Source: a virus. Taken from it: 64,000 nt of DNA. The stretch spans positions 58,351-122,350 of IMG/VR virus record IMGVR_UViG_3300027816_000069. One strand, given 5' to 3'. Under the pieces are notes generated by a model. The model was not told the origin of the DNA. It was given only the letters and a program-made list of their open reading frames with translations, and did not search any database. The position numbers and the translations under genes are program-made. Within the stretch, counting starts at the first letter, position 1, and each line of letters opens with the position of its first letter. Below, piece after piece: positions 30,095 through 37,960 of this stretch.

Positions 30095-32761
30095 ATGAAG
30101 TTGGCAGACAGGACAGTTGAGACTCATAGCACTGGCATTAAGAGTGAGTCTGGTTTCACTATTGCACAAACCAGCAAAATGTTTAAAATCTTGTCAGACT
30201 CGCTGTATTCTGATAAGGTTATGGCCGTTATTCGTGAACTATCAACCAATGCTTATGATAGTCATATCGCTTCTGGCAATAAGAATCCATTCAAGGTGAT
30301 TCTGCCGAATGCTGCTAATCCTAACTTTGTAGTGCGTGATTATGGTACTGGTCTTAGTCAGGCCGATATGGAGAACCTGTATACAACATACGGGGCTAGT
30401 AACAAGAATACTAGTAACGATTTTGTTGGTTGTCTTGGTCTTGGTAGTAAGAGTCCTTTTGCTTATACCAAGAGTTTTACCACCAGTTCTTATTTTAACG
30501 GCCAAAAATATACTTATGTAGCCGCTATTGATGACTCTGGAGTGCCAACGCTGAATCTGTTTAATATCTCAGAAACAGATGAGCCTAATGGTCTAGAGAT
30601 TAGTTTTGCTGTAAAGCAATATGACTTTGCTGAATTTAGCAGTAAGTCTATGCGTATTTTTCACTATTTTAAGATGAAGCCAATTATTGAGGGTGGCGTA
30701 CTCAATAATCTAAAAGATCACAAGTACAGTAATCGTAGTATTGTTTTGAGTGGTGATGGATGGAGAGTTTGTCGTCTAAATAACGATGCTAATTATTATC
30801 CCAATGTTCATCATCATATTGATAGTGGTATTGTGGCACTTATGGGTAATATTGCATACCCTGTTAAGGCTAGTCAGATTATTGGTGAGGATAAGCAGAC
30901 CACTAATGATGCTATTCAGCGTTGGAATCGTGCTTTTCAAAAGGCCGATATCGACAGTTGGAAAAGTTTTGTTAATGAAATTATCAATCAGAACCTTTAT
31001 CTGGAACTTGACTTTAGTATTGGCGAATTGGAAATGGATGTTTCCAGAGAAGGCTTACAGTATACTAAAGACGTAATTAAGACCTTGCGTGAAAAGACTC
31101 AAGAGATTTATCTTGAGATGAAGGAAGAATTTAGCAAGAAAATTTCTGCCGCTAAAACTAAGGTAGAAGCAATTACACTATATTATACCCTTAATGATCT
31201 TGCTGGAGGATGGGGTGTTGGTGCTGAGTGGACCGATAGTAATGGTAAGAAGCATAATATTAATTCTGGAACAGATCTAGAATATAAGATTGCTGCCGGA
31301 AAGAGTATGTACGTTTTTAACTATCGTACTGCTGGCTATCGTTCTCGCCGCATGGTTTATCAGACAAATAGTATTCATCACAATACTCTTACTGGTAAGG
31401 GAGAATACTATTGGAATAGCCAGAAAAAGACAGGCGAACTATCCTTCTTTGTTTGCGACATTAAAACAGAAGAAACAGCAAAGAAGATTGTTACTAGATA
31501 TTGCAACGAGAAGAATTGCTTTGCATATCTAATGATTGATACCAAAGATCATACTAAAGTTGGTGAAGGTTTTGATGATCTTATTACTGATGTTGGTTCT
31601 CATAATATCAAGAAGGTTTCAGATTACAAAGACCTTATTAAGAATAATGGTCCTCGTAAGTCTAGCAATAGAGGTTCTACTGGCGTTATTAGTGATCAAG
31701 ATGTATTCTTTATTTATGGTCAATCTAAGAATAGTGGAACAATTTCTTCTGTTTATAACGATGCGACATATCTGCGTACTCTCACAGAATCTGAACTAGA
31801 AGATTTTGAAGATAGTACGGATATTGTTTATGTGCCCATTACGCGATATAGTAGCGATAGTGGCTATCCATCATTAATGGGCTTAAACAAGATTATCTCT
31901 GATAGTTCTTTGTCTACTATGGTCAAAGAATTGTTTGGATCAGTCAAAATATATGCTATTAAGAGTAACTTTGTTAAGAAGTTGCAGAACAGTGGATATA
32001 ATATGATTGATTTTAATAAGTTTTTCAAGACTCAACTAAAGAAATTGGCAAGCGGCACATTTGGTCAAATGGCCGAATACAATAGTCTGGTTCAGTTTTG
32101 CAAAAACGAAGATGCTAAGATGAGCAAAGACAGTGGATATGGATATGGGTCTATGGAGAAACAGTTTGTGTTCCATATGCTAAATATTTTTGGTCTAGAT
32201 TATAGTAAGCATCTAAATAACAAAGATTTGACCGATGCTATAGATCATTGTCTGGTCATAGAGTTTTTTGCTGATACTGTTCATCGTTCTAATTTTGATA
32301 TTGCTCGATTTACTCAGAAAGAGTATTTTGATCATATTACCAAACTACTAAATAAGATCGGTATCACCAGTATTGATAGTAAAAAGATCAAAGATAGTAA
32401 TATTGCATACAATACTCTGAGTCGTGCAATTGAACACACTATGTACAATTCGCTAGATCATGATGTTGTTTCTGAATGTCTGGAAATTATTAAGCCAGAT
32501 ATGACCAAGAAGCATACTCTGCCAAAGATTAGTGATATTAAAAATCTAATCAAGATCGGGCTTGACAACAACCCGATACTGAAGTATATTGTTGGTAGTC
32601 ACAGCGTTAGTGGTAATCTTAGGGATTTGCAATTGTCTAACGATCCTGTTTCTCAACTGCAAGAACGAAATTACTATTATAGAAATAGCAACAAGCCTTG
32701 GCTGGCAACTCTAAGTGATGTGGATTCTCTTAGAAAGCAAATTGGTAGTTTGGTTAAGTAA
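30095..32761 (+). CDS. rIIA: rIIA-like protein with GHKL ATPase domain
   Basis: 888 residues. The N-terminus has the GHKL (Hsp90/gyrase/MutL) ATP-binding fold: VIRELSTNAYDSH (44-56, Mg-coordinating Asn), VVRDYGTGLS, and GLGSKSPFAYT. This layout is that of T4 rIIA and its homologues in large phages, which with rIIB block exclusion by prophage systems and affect lysis timing. The C-terminal 500 residues are family-specific and unassigned. The 3' end contains a promoter for rIIB. Confidence 0.87.
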   Translation: MKLADRTVETHSTGIKSESGFTIAQTSKMFKILSDSLYSDKVMAVIRELSTNAYDSHIASGNKNPFKVILPNAANPNFVVRDYGTGLSQADMENLYTTYGASNKNTSNDFVGCLGLGSKSPFAYTKSFTTSSYFNGQKYTYVAAIDDSGVPTLNLFNISETDEPNGLEISFAVKQYDFAEFSSKSMRIFHYFKMKPIIEGGVLNNLKDHKYSNRSIVLSGDGWRVCRLNNDANYYPNVHHHIDSGIVALMGNIAYPVKASQIIGEDKQTTNDAIQRWNRAFQKADIDSWKSFVNEIINQNLYLELDFSIGELEMDVSREGLQYTKDVIKTLREKTQEIYLEMKEEFSKKISAAKTKVEAITLYYTLNDLAGGWGVGAEWTDSNGKKHNINSGTDLEYKIAAGKSMYVFNYRTAGYRSRRMVYQTNSIHHNTLTGKGEYYWNSQKKTGELSFFVCDIKTEETAKKIVTRYCNEKNCFAYLMIDTKDHTKVGEGFDDLITDVGSHNIKKVSDYKDLIKNNGPRKSSNRGSTGVISDQDVFFIYGQSKNSGTISSVYNDATYLRTLTESELEDFEDSTDIVYVPITRYSSDSGYPSLMGLNKIISDSSLSTMVKELFGSVKIYAIKSNFVKKLQNSGYNMIDFNKFFKTQLKKLASGTFGQMAEYNSLVQFCKNEDAKMSKDSGYGYGSMEKQFVFHMLNIFGLDYSKHLNNKDLTDAIDHCLVIEFFADTVHRSNFDIARFTQKEYFDHITKLLNKIGITSIDSKKIKDSNIAYNTLSRAIEHTMYNSLDHDVVSECLEIIKPDMTKKHTLPKISDIKNLIKIGLDNNPILKYIVGSHSVSGNLRDLQLSNDPVSQLQERNYYYRNSNKPWLATLSDVDSLRKQIGSLVK
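32562..32590 (+). promoter_or_regulatory. internal promoter for rIIB inside rIIA
   Basis: TTGACA, 17 nt, TATATT, with CCCGATACT in the spacer as at other early promoters, about 195 nt before the rIIB ATG. T4 also has an rIIB promoter within the end of rIIA, so the arrangement makes sense. Confidence 0.6.
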
Positions 32762-32786
32762 TCACAGGAAACTAAGGAGATTTATA

Positions 32787-33659
32787 ATGAGTGTTCCATT
32801 TATGTTTGTTGACGGTAATTTGACTCTTGTTCTTAACAATAAGAGTTATCAGGTGTTGCCAGATCATCTAAACTATAAGATGATTCTGGAAGTTCTACCT
32901 ACTGCTAGTGCAGATGAACTGCTAGAGATGGTGGATATTCAAAAGGCCGTGACAGTTTATAGTCAGGGTCTTGTGGAGATCAAGGAAGGTCGTGTTCTTT
33001 ATGATAACGAAGAAGTACATGGTAGTATCAGTAAGCGTATTCTTGAGTTTATGAGCAAGGGTCTGCCATTTCAGCCTCTTGTTAATTTCTTGAATAACTT
33101 GATGGATAATCCTAGTATGCAGAGTCAGCAGGAACTATATGATTTCCTAGAGCATGAGCATCTGCCAATTACTGAAGATGGTCATTTTCTAGCATATAAG
33201 GCTGTTCGGTCAGATTATATGGACAAGTATGCTGGCAAGTTTCGTAACAAGGTTGGCGATATTTGTAAGATGACTCGTTCAAAGGTTGATGATAATCGTA
33301 GTGTGGGATGTTCTCAGGGACTTCATGCTGGGGCATTGAATTATGTTGCGTCTTATGGTAATGTAGATGCTGGTGATAAGATCGTGATTGTTAAGATCAA
33401 TCCTAAAGATGTAGTGAGTGTTCCTAGTGATTGTAATCATGAGAAACTTCGCACCTGCCAATATGAAGTTGTTGGAGAGTATCAGGGCGAATTGCTCAAG
33501 CCTCTTTACTCTGCTAATTTTAATGAAGATGATTATAATGATGATGAAGACGAGTATGATAATGACTATGATTGGGGATGGAATGACGATGAAGAAGATA
33601 TAGATGATGATTTTTATGCTGAACAAGAGGATGAAGAGGACTACGACGATCAATATTGA
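32787..33659 (+). CDS. rIIB: rIIB-like protein
   Basis: 290 residues. LPFQPLVNFLNNLMDNPS, ELYDFLEHEHLPITEDGHFLAYKAV, GCSQGLHAGALNYV and IVIVKINPKDVVSVPSDC match T4 rIIB homologues. The last 50 residues are a long Asp/Glu/Tyr tail not typical of short rIIB proteins. AAGGAG before the ATG. Partner of rIIA in protection against exclusion systems. Confidence 0.87.
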   Translation: MSVPFMFVDGNLTLVLNNKSYQVLPDHLNYKMILEVLPTASADELLEMVDIQKAVTVYSQGLVEIKEGRVLYDNEEVHGSISKRILEFMSKGLPFQPLVNFLNNLMDNPSMQSQQELYDFLEHEHLPITEDGHFLAYKAVRSDYMDKYAGKFRNKVGDICKMTRSKVDDNRSVGCSQGLHAGALNYVASYGNVDAGDKIVIVKINPKDVVSVPSDCNHEKLRTCQYEVVGEYQGELLKPLYSANFNEDDYNDDEDEYDNDYDWGWNDDEEDIDDDFYAEQEDEEDYDDQY

Positions 33660-33670
33660 TCGTTGGAGGA

Positions 33671-33725
33671 AGATGGTCCGCTGGGCGGATACTAGTTAAA
33701 GAGCGGTTCGATTCCGTTACCATCT
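33671..33725 (+). ncRNA. 55-nt truncated tRNA-like element
   Basis: AGATGGT (33671-33677) pairs perfectly with ACCATCT (33719-33725) as a 7-bp acceptor, directly stacked on a standard T-arm (AGCGG-TTCGATT-CCGTT). Only 24 nt remain between, enough for one arm. They can fold as a D-arm-like CCGC/GCGG, or as a 5-bp arm with a 7-nt loop GCGGATA. A normal tRNA needs about 20 nt more. Either a decayed tRNA or a tRNA mimic. TTTT follows. Confidence 0.55.
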
Positions 33726-33743
33726 TTTAAGGACTTATATACA

Positions 33744-34178
33744 ATGCACGAAGATTATGATGATCATGACTATGATGATGAGGACTACTATGATTATGAT
33801 GATAATGACCAGTATGATCCTTACAAGTTTTATTTCAAGTTTGATGTGGGTGCAGACTCACCAATATCAGATATGATTAATAAATGGTTTAATCTTAGTC
33901 AAGACTCTTTCAATGGATTACACTGGTATAGTTTTCCAACAAATATTGATGGTTGGCCTGTAATTAAGTTTCCTGTGAGTAGTTGGAATCCCAATACTGG
34001 CAAGGATAATTCCTTCCAGTATTTGGGGTCCAATTATCAAGGATCACCCATATGGAAAAAAAAGTATTTCGTATATAATCCTCTAAATATAGAGTATAAA
34101 TTACATTTACAGCAACACGCTACACATTTTATACAACAACCGACATATTACAAAGGAATGTTTGATATACTCAACTAA
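33744..34178 (+). CDS. hypothetical protein with acidic head
   Basis: 144 residues. The first 25 are Asp/Tyr/His (HEDYDDHDYDDEDYYDYDDN), very like the C-terminal tail of rIIB just upstream, suggesting local duplication of a low-complexity segment. The rest is an aromatic-rich beta domain of unknown function. Confidence 0.65.
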   Translation: MHEDYDDHDYDDEDYYDYDDNDQYDPYKFYFKFDVGADSPISDMINKWFNLSQDSFNGLHWYSFPTNIDGWPVIKFPVSSWNPNTGKDNSFQYLGSNYQGSPIWKKKYFVYNPLNIEYKLHLQQHATHFIQQPTYYKGMFDILN

Positions 34179-34187
34179 GGAAAAATT

Positions 34188-34607
34188 ATGAGCGAATGGT
34201 TTGTAGTTAAAGACAAAGATCATTTAATAGAATCAACCAGAATATTAGTATTTAATAGTTTTGGTAATACAGAATCTAATGTTAAACTAAGTATTAATTC
34301 ACAAGACCAAGAAGAATTAGATACTATATTATCTTTCAATGAAACTGAAAATATTATGATGCCACATTTGCGTAAGCAAAGAAATAAACGCACCAACGCA
34401 GAAAGATATCTATTAGAAGATAAGCAATATCAAGAAATCATTCAATTACTTGGATCTCGTATGGTTAGTAATATTCTACATGGTCTAGTAAAGAAGGGAC
34501 TAGTAGAATCAGCATTTGATACTGAATGTAATGATTTTATTTTTTGGGTGCCAGACTTGGAAAAGGGCTTAGAGTCAAATGAAGAAAACAAACCAGAAAC
34601 CGATTGA
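34188..34607 (+). CDS. conserved phage protein, related to 21799
   Basis: 139 residues. AERYLLEDKQYQEIIQLLGS and NILHGLVKKGLVESAFDTE then NDFIFW resemble the C-terminal half of the product at 21799. The helical, winged-helix-like pattern may bind DNA or protein; unproven. Confidence 0.65.
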   Translation: MSEWFVVKDKDHLIESTRILVFNSFGNTESNVKLSINSQDQEELDTILSFNETENIMMPHLRKQRNKRTNAERYLLEDKQYQEIIQLLGSRMVSNILHGLVKKGLVESAFDTECNDFIFWVPDLEKGLESNEENKPETD

Positions 34608-34977
34608 ACACGATGTACACCTAAAATATTTGTGTAAGAAGTGTGGTCAAATTCATTGGCTATCTCTTAAAGAGTCGTCTACCAAACACTTTAAAATTGT
34701 TTGTGACTGTGGTAATATTTTTGGAGTAAAGCGAACATCCAGAATCAAGATTCTGTATTCTAAAGTTTCCAAAACTTCTACAACCACTAAATCACCACCT
34801 ACTTCAACTCCACAACCTATTCCCGACTCTTTATTGTCACAAGGAATTGGTGTGTTGTTGCCCTATGGCTTTACAAAAAAAGAAGCCAGTGAACTGTTAG
34901 AGAAAACGTATATGCTGCATCCTACACAGGATATAGCGTCTTTGGTTAAAGAATCATTATCTTCATTAAGGAACTAA
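34579..34977 (+). CDS. zinc-ribbon protein with RuvA domain-III-like tail
   Basis: 132 residues. N-terminal zinc ribbon (YLCKKCGQIHWL...IVCDCGNIFG), a Thr/Ser/Pro linker (about 70-90), then GVLLPYGFTKKEASELLEKT and LVKESLSSL, a three-helix pattern like RuvA domain III, the part of RuvA that grips RuvB. It stops 2 nt before the RuvB-type gene. Inferred role: recruits or activates the helicase at DNA junctions. No RuvA OB or tetramer domain is present. Confidence 0.5.
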   Translation: MKKTNQKPIEHDVHLKYLCKKCGQIHWLSLKESSTKHFKIVCDCGNIFGVKRTSRIKILYSKVSKTSTTTKSPPTSTPQPIPDSLLSQGIGVLLPYGFTKKEASELLEKTYMLHPTQDIASLVKESLSSLRN

Positions 34978-34979
34978 TT

Positions 34980-35885
34980 ATGGCAAACTATCTTAGACCA
35001 TCATCTTTTGACGAAGTAATCGGCCAAGGCGATACTATCAACCGTCTAAAAATCATGGTGAGAGGCTGTTTAAAATCTGGAGGGGTGCTACCTCATGTTT
35101 TAATTGACGGGCCTCCTGGCCTTGGTAAAACGACAATAGCGGGTGCTATAGCGAACGAGTTGGGGGTCAACTTGTATACGCTCAATGCGGCCAATATCCG
35201 TAGCATCAAGAACATCCTTCCGTATTTAATGAGCATATCTCCACGATCAGTATTGTTTATTGATGAGATTCATAGACTGCCTAAGATTGTAGAAGAATTT
35301 CTATATCCAATCATGGAGGATTTTGTTCTTAGTATTACTGTGAAAGATGATAATGATAAAGAACAACCAACAACTATTGATCTTCCGGCCTTTACATTGG
35401 TAGGAGCAACAACTAGCGGTGGCAGTTTGAGCCAGCCTTTCTATGATCGTTTTATCATTAAAGAACATCTATCTTTTTATAACCTGAGTGAGTTAGCCAA
35501 ACTAGCAGGATTGACAGCAAACAAACTCGGACTAATGATAGACGACTATAGTCTTGAGCAAATTGCTATGAGGAGTAAAGGTACTCCTAGAATTTTGCAA
35601 AGTAGGTTGCACTGGTATAGGAATTATATCATGTGTGAAAAAGATACTAAGAATGATATTGATGCTATTTTTCAACTACAGGGTATAGATAGTCAGGGAT
35701 TAGATGTATATGATAGATTGTACCTAGATATTTTGCGTAAGGCTAAAGGAAATCCTTTAGGATTGAAAACCATATCTTCTATGACAGGAATAGCCATAGA
35801 GACTATTGAAAATAGTATTGAGCCTTATCTTGTAAGAGCTGGATTTATTCAGCGCACACCAAAAGGAAGAATTATAGTAAAATAG
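34980..35885 (+). CDS. ruvB: RuvB-type Holliday-junction helicase
   Basis: 301 residues. RuvB drives branch migration of Holliday junctions. Starts with YLRPSSFDEVIGQ, Walker A GPPGLGKTT (44-52), Walker B LFIDEIHRL (92-100), sensor GATTSGG, the PFYDRF region equivalent to the arginine-finger strand, and the winged-helix end GLKTISSMTG...IEPYLVRAGFIQRTPKGR, which is diagnostic for RuvB over other clamp-loader ATPases. Slightly shorter than the bacterial 330-350. RuvB in a phage is uncommon; endonuclease VII at 22.7 kb could be the resolving nuclease. Confidence 0.92.
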   Translation: MANYLRPSSFDEVIGQGDTINRLKIMVRGCLKSGGVLPHVLIDGPPGLGKTTIAGAIANELGVNLYTLNAANIRSIKNILPYLMSISPRSVLFIDEIHRLPKIVEEFLYPIMEDFVLSITVKDDNDKEQPTTIDLPAFTLVGATTSGGSLSQPFYDRFIIKEHLSFYNLSELAKLAGLTANKLGLMIDDYSLEQIAMRSKGTPRILQSRLHWYRNYIMCEKDTKNDIDAIFQLQGIDSQGLDVYDRLYLDILRKAKGNPLGLKTISSMTGIAIETIENSIEPYLVRAGFIQRTPKGRIIVK

Positions 35886-35936
35886 AGACTATATAATAGT
35901 ATTAATAATTCAAAGAATAGCTAAATATAACATATC

Positions 35937-35950
35937 GGTGTATTATATTA
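35937..35950 (+). promoter_or_regulatory. putative late-promoter motif before the proteases
   Basis: CGGTGTATTATATTA in the 86-nt gap after ruvB, resembling the site before the DUF1501 gene (GGTGTTATTATATTA). No TTGACA box in this gap. Confidence 0.42.
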
Positions 35951-35986
35951 TGCGATTTTTGTTTCACGATAATGGAGTATTCCACC

Positions 35987-36724
35987 ATGAAACGCATAAT
36001 ATTACTATGGTTATTTTTGATATGCTCAATTTCTTATGGTGGTACTGGTAGTCCCGACACGCCAGATGATAAATATGTAGATTATGGCAAAAAATTTACA
36101 TCAGTAGTAAGAATTTGTGGTTCATATAAAAATAATCCACAAGAACAATACTGTGGATCAGCGGTGATTATTAGTCCTCACTATATTGTGACTGCTGCTC
36201 ATGTTGTCAGGGGTTCTAGGTCTTGTCATATAGTATTAAATAATAAAAACTATGAAATTACTCAAGTTGTCGCCCACCAAGACTTTGAAAAAGATACTTT
36301 AGATAGTGCTGATATTGCAGTAGGGTATAGTAAGGAACCTATGAACCTAGACTCTTATCCTGAACTTTATACTGAACAAGACGAAAAAAATAAGTCATGT
36401 GCATTATCTGGATTTGGTTTTGCTGGTAATTTTAATAGTGGTGCAACATTTAGTGACGGTGAAAGAAGAGCTGGTACTAATGTAATAGATTATGTAAATA
36501 AGGGGCTATTATTTTGCTCTCCATCAAAACCCCAAGAAAAAAACACAACTAGATTAGAATTTCTAATTGCTAGTGGAGATAGTGGTGGTGGTCTTTTTAT
36601 AGGTAATAAATTAGCTGGTATTCATTCATTTATTTTTGCAGATAAAAACCTAAGTCAGATTATCTTACTGAATCAGCACACACTAGAATTAGTAAGTATG
36701 CGGATTGGATTAAGGAAAACATGA
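35987..36724 (+). CDS. secreted trypsin-like serine protease
   Basis: 245 residues. Signal peptide (MKRIILLWLFLICSISYGG), then a chymotrypsin-fold domain with the full triad: His72 (VTAAHVV), Asp109 (DSADIAV) and Ser199 (SGDSGGG). Cysteines at CGS...C suggest disulphides, so it acts outside the cytoplasm. Start at 35987 chosen because GGAG precedes it; an ATG 15 nt earlier would overlap that site. Forms a unit with the next protease. Possible jobs: host envelope opening, removal of competitors or virion processing. Confidence 0.85.
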   Translation: MKRIILLWLFLICSISYGGTGSPDTPDDKYVDYGKKFTSVVRICGSYKNNPQEQYCGSAVIISPHYIVTAAHVVRGSRSCHIVLNNKNYEITQVVAHQDFEKDTLDSADIAVGYSKEPMNLDSYPELYTEQDEKNKSCALSGFGFAGNFNSGATFSDGERRAGTNVIDYVNKGLLFCSPSKPQEKNTTRLEFLIASGDSGGGLFIGNKLAGIHSFIFADKNLSQIILLNQHTLELVSMRIGLRKT

Positions 36725-36725
36725 A

Positions 36726-37667
36726 ATGAAACGCAATGATTATTCTCTATTACCATATACTAGACAAGATATATATGGATTATCTCCAAAAGTTAGTCAA
36801 ATTTTAGGGTGGGAAATTATTCAGTTTGATATTGTTGAGCAATGGAAGTATTGTAGTGGTGATGATGTTATTGTGGCGGTGATAGATACTGGTTGTGATT
36901 TAGATCATCCAGATTTATCTAAAAATTTATTACAAGGAATTAATCTTATAGACTCTAAAAAAGACCCAATAGACGATAATGGTCATGGCACTCATGTGTG
37001 TGGCACTATAGGAGCATCTCATAATAGTATAGGCATGGTTGGTGTAGCGCCAAATACCAAAATTTTACCTATAAAAGCATTAGATGGTGCTGGATCTGGT
37101 AGTAATAAAGATATTGCAAGAGGTATAGTTTATGCTGCTGATAGGGGATCGAATTTGATTGCTATGTCTTTAGGTTCTCCAAATTTTTCTCAAGCTCTGT
37201 ATGATGCAATAATTTATGCTACTAAGAAAAATAGTATTATTTTTTGTGCTGCTGGTAATGCTGGAGAAAATACTCCAATCATGTATCCAGCAAAACATAA
37301 AGAGACCATAGCAATAGGCTCTATTGATCGTAACCTGAATAGATCAACATTTACTTGTAAGGGTGAAGAATTAGATTTTTTATGTCCAGGACAAGATATA
37401 TTTAGTTGTGTACCAAATAATACATATGCTATTATGAGTGGAACTAGCATGGCTAATCCATTCGCTGTTGGTTGTGCCTCATTAGTATTGTCTTTTTATA
37501 AATCACAAAAGCAAGAACATAAACTTTCTTCTAAAGAAGACTATATTAATTTATTCAAACAAATGAGTAAGAGTCTGAAAAATAGCAAATATGCGGGAAA
37601 GAAAGAGTATGAAGGATATGGTATAATATACCCAAGTATAGGTAATATTACTGCCCCACCTGCATAA
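36726..37667 (+). CDS. subtilisin-like serine protease (S8)
   Basis: 313 residues. Complete subtilase core: VIDTGCD (Asp54), DNGHGTH (His87), oxyanion Asn178 (AAGNAG) and GTSMANP (Ser241). No signal peptide or inhibitory propeptide, so it is intracellular or virion-packaged, unlike the protease just upstream, and would be active once folded. One base separates the two genes. Subtilases are rare in phage genomes; target unknown. Confidence 0.87.
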   Translation: MKRNDYSLLPYTRQDIYGLSPKVSQILGWEIIQFDIVEQWKYCSGDDVIVAVIDTGCDLDHPDLSKNLLQGINLIDSKKDPIDDNGHGTHVCGTIGASHNSIGMVGVAPNTKILPIKALDGAGSGSNKDIARGIVYAADRGSNLIAMSLGSPNFSQALYDAIIYATKKNSIIFCAAGNAGENTPIMYPAKHKETIAIGSIDRNLNRSTFTCKGEELDFLCPGQDIFSCVPNNTYAIMSGTSMANPFAVGCASLVLSFYKSQKQEHKLSSKEDYINLFKQMSKSLKNSKYAGKKEYEGYGIIYPSIGNITAPPA

Positions 37668-37720
37668 TTAATAGTAGCAAATCTTTGCCCTGTCAAGTGC
37701 TTATTTTTTAAGTTGCCGAC

Positions 37721-37749
37721 TTGACTTCGGGCATGGCAAGTGTTATAAG
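37721..37749 (+). promoter_or_regulatory. possible sigma70-like promoter before the glycan module
   Basis: TTGACT, 17 nt, TATAAG in a gap after the subtilase gene. The surrounding GCCCTGTCAAGT ... ACTTGACTTCGGGC can also form an imperfect hairpin, so a combined terminator/promoter is possible. The rest of the gap holds nothing else. Confidence 0.4.
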
Positions 37750-37759
37750 TATGTATCAG

Positions 37760-37960
37760 ATGAAACAAACAATGAACTACGACGATAACAATAAACCTAA
37801 CAAAAGAAAAAGAAATCCAGCAAAAAAGAGCACTAAGCACTTTTTTGATGATGATCAATTTCTCAAACAAAAAATCAATAAGGACTTTAAGCAAAGGAAA
37901 AAATCCATCGTAGAAGACGATGATGATTGGAAAAATTGGAATAATGAACAATACGAATAA
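37760..37960 (+). CDS. hypothetical small basic/acidic protein
   Basis: About 66 residues with a Lys/Arg block (KPNKRKRNPAKKSTK) and an acidic end (VEDDDDWKNWNNE). Starts at 37751, 37760 or 37772 are all possible and none has a clear ribosome-binding site. Not recognised. Confidence 0.5.
   Translation: MKQTMNYDDNNKPNKRKRNPAKKSTKHFFDDDQFLKQKINKDFKQRKKSIVEDDDDWKNWNNEQYE

Noticed and set aside
33279-33653. Long minus-strand open frame opposite rIIB
   Set aside because: It is the mirror of the Asp/Glu codon run, an Ile/Val string without ribosome-binding site or start context.
37671-37705. Minus-strand promoter-like sequence after the subtilase gene
   Set aside because: TTGACA on the reverse strand is part of an imperfect hairpin and no minus-strand gene follows.
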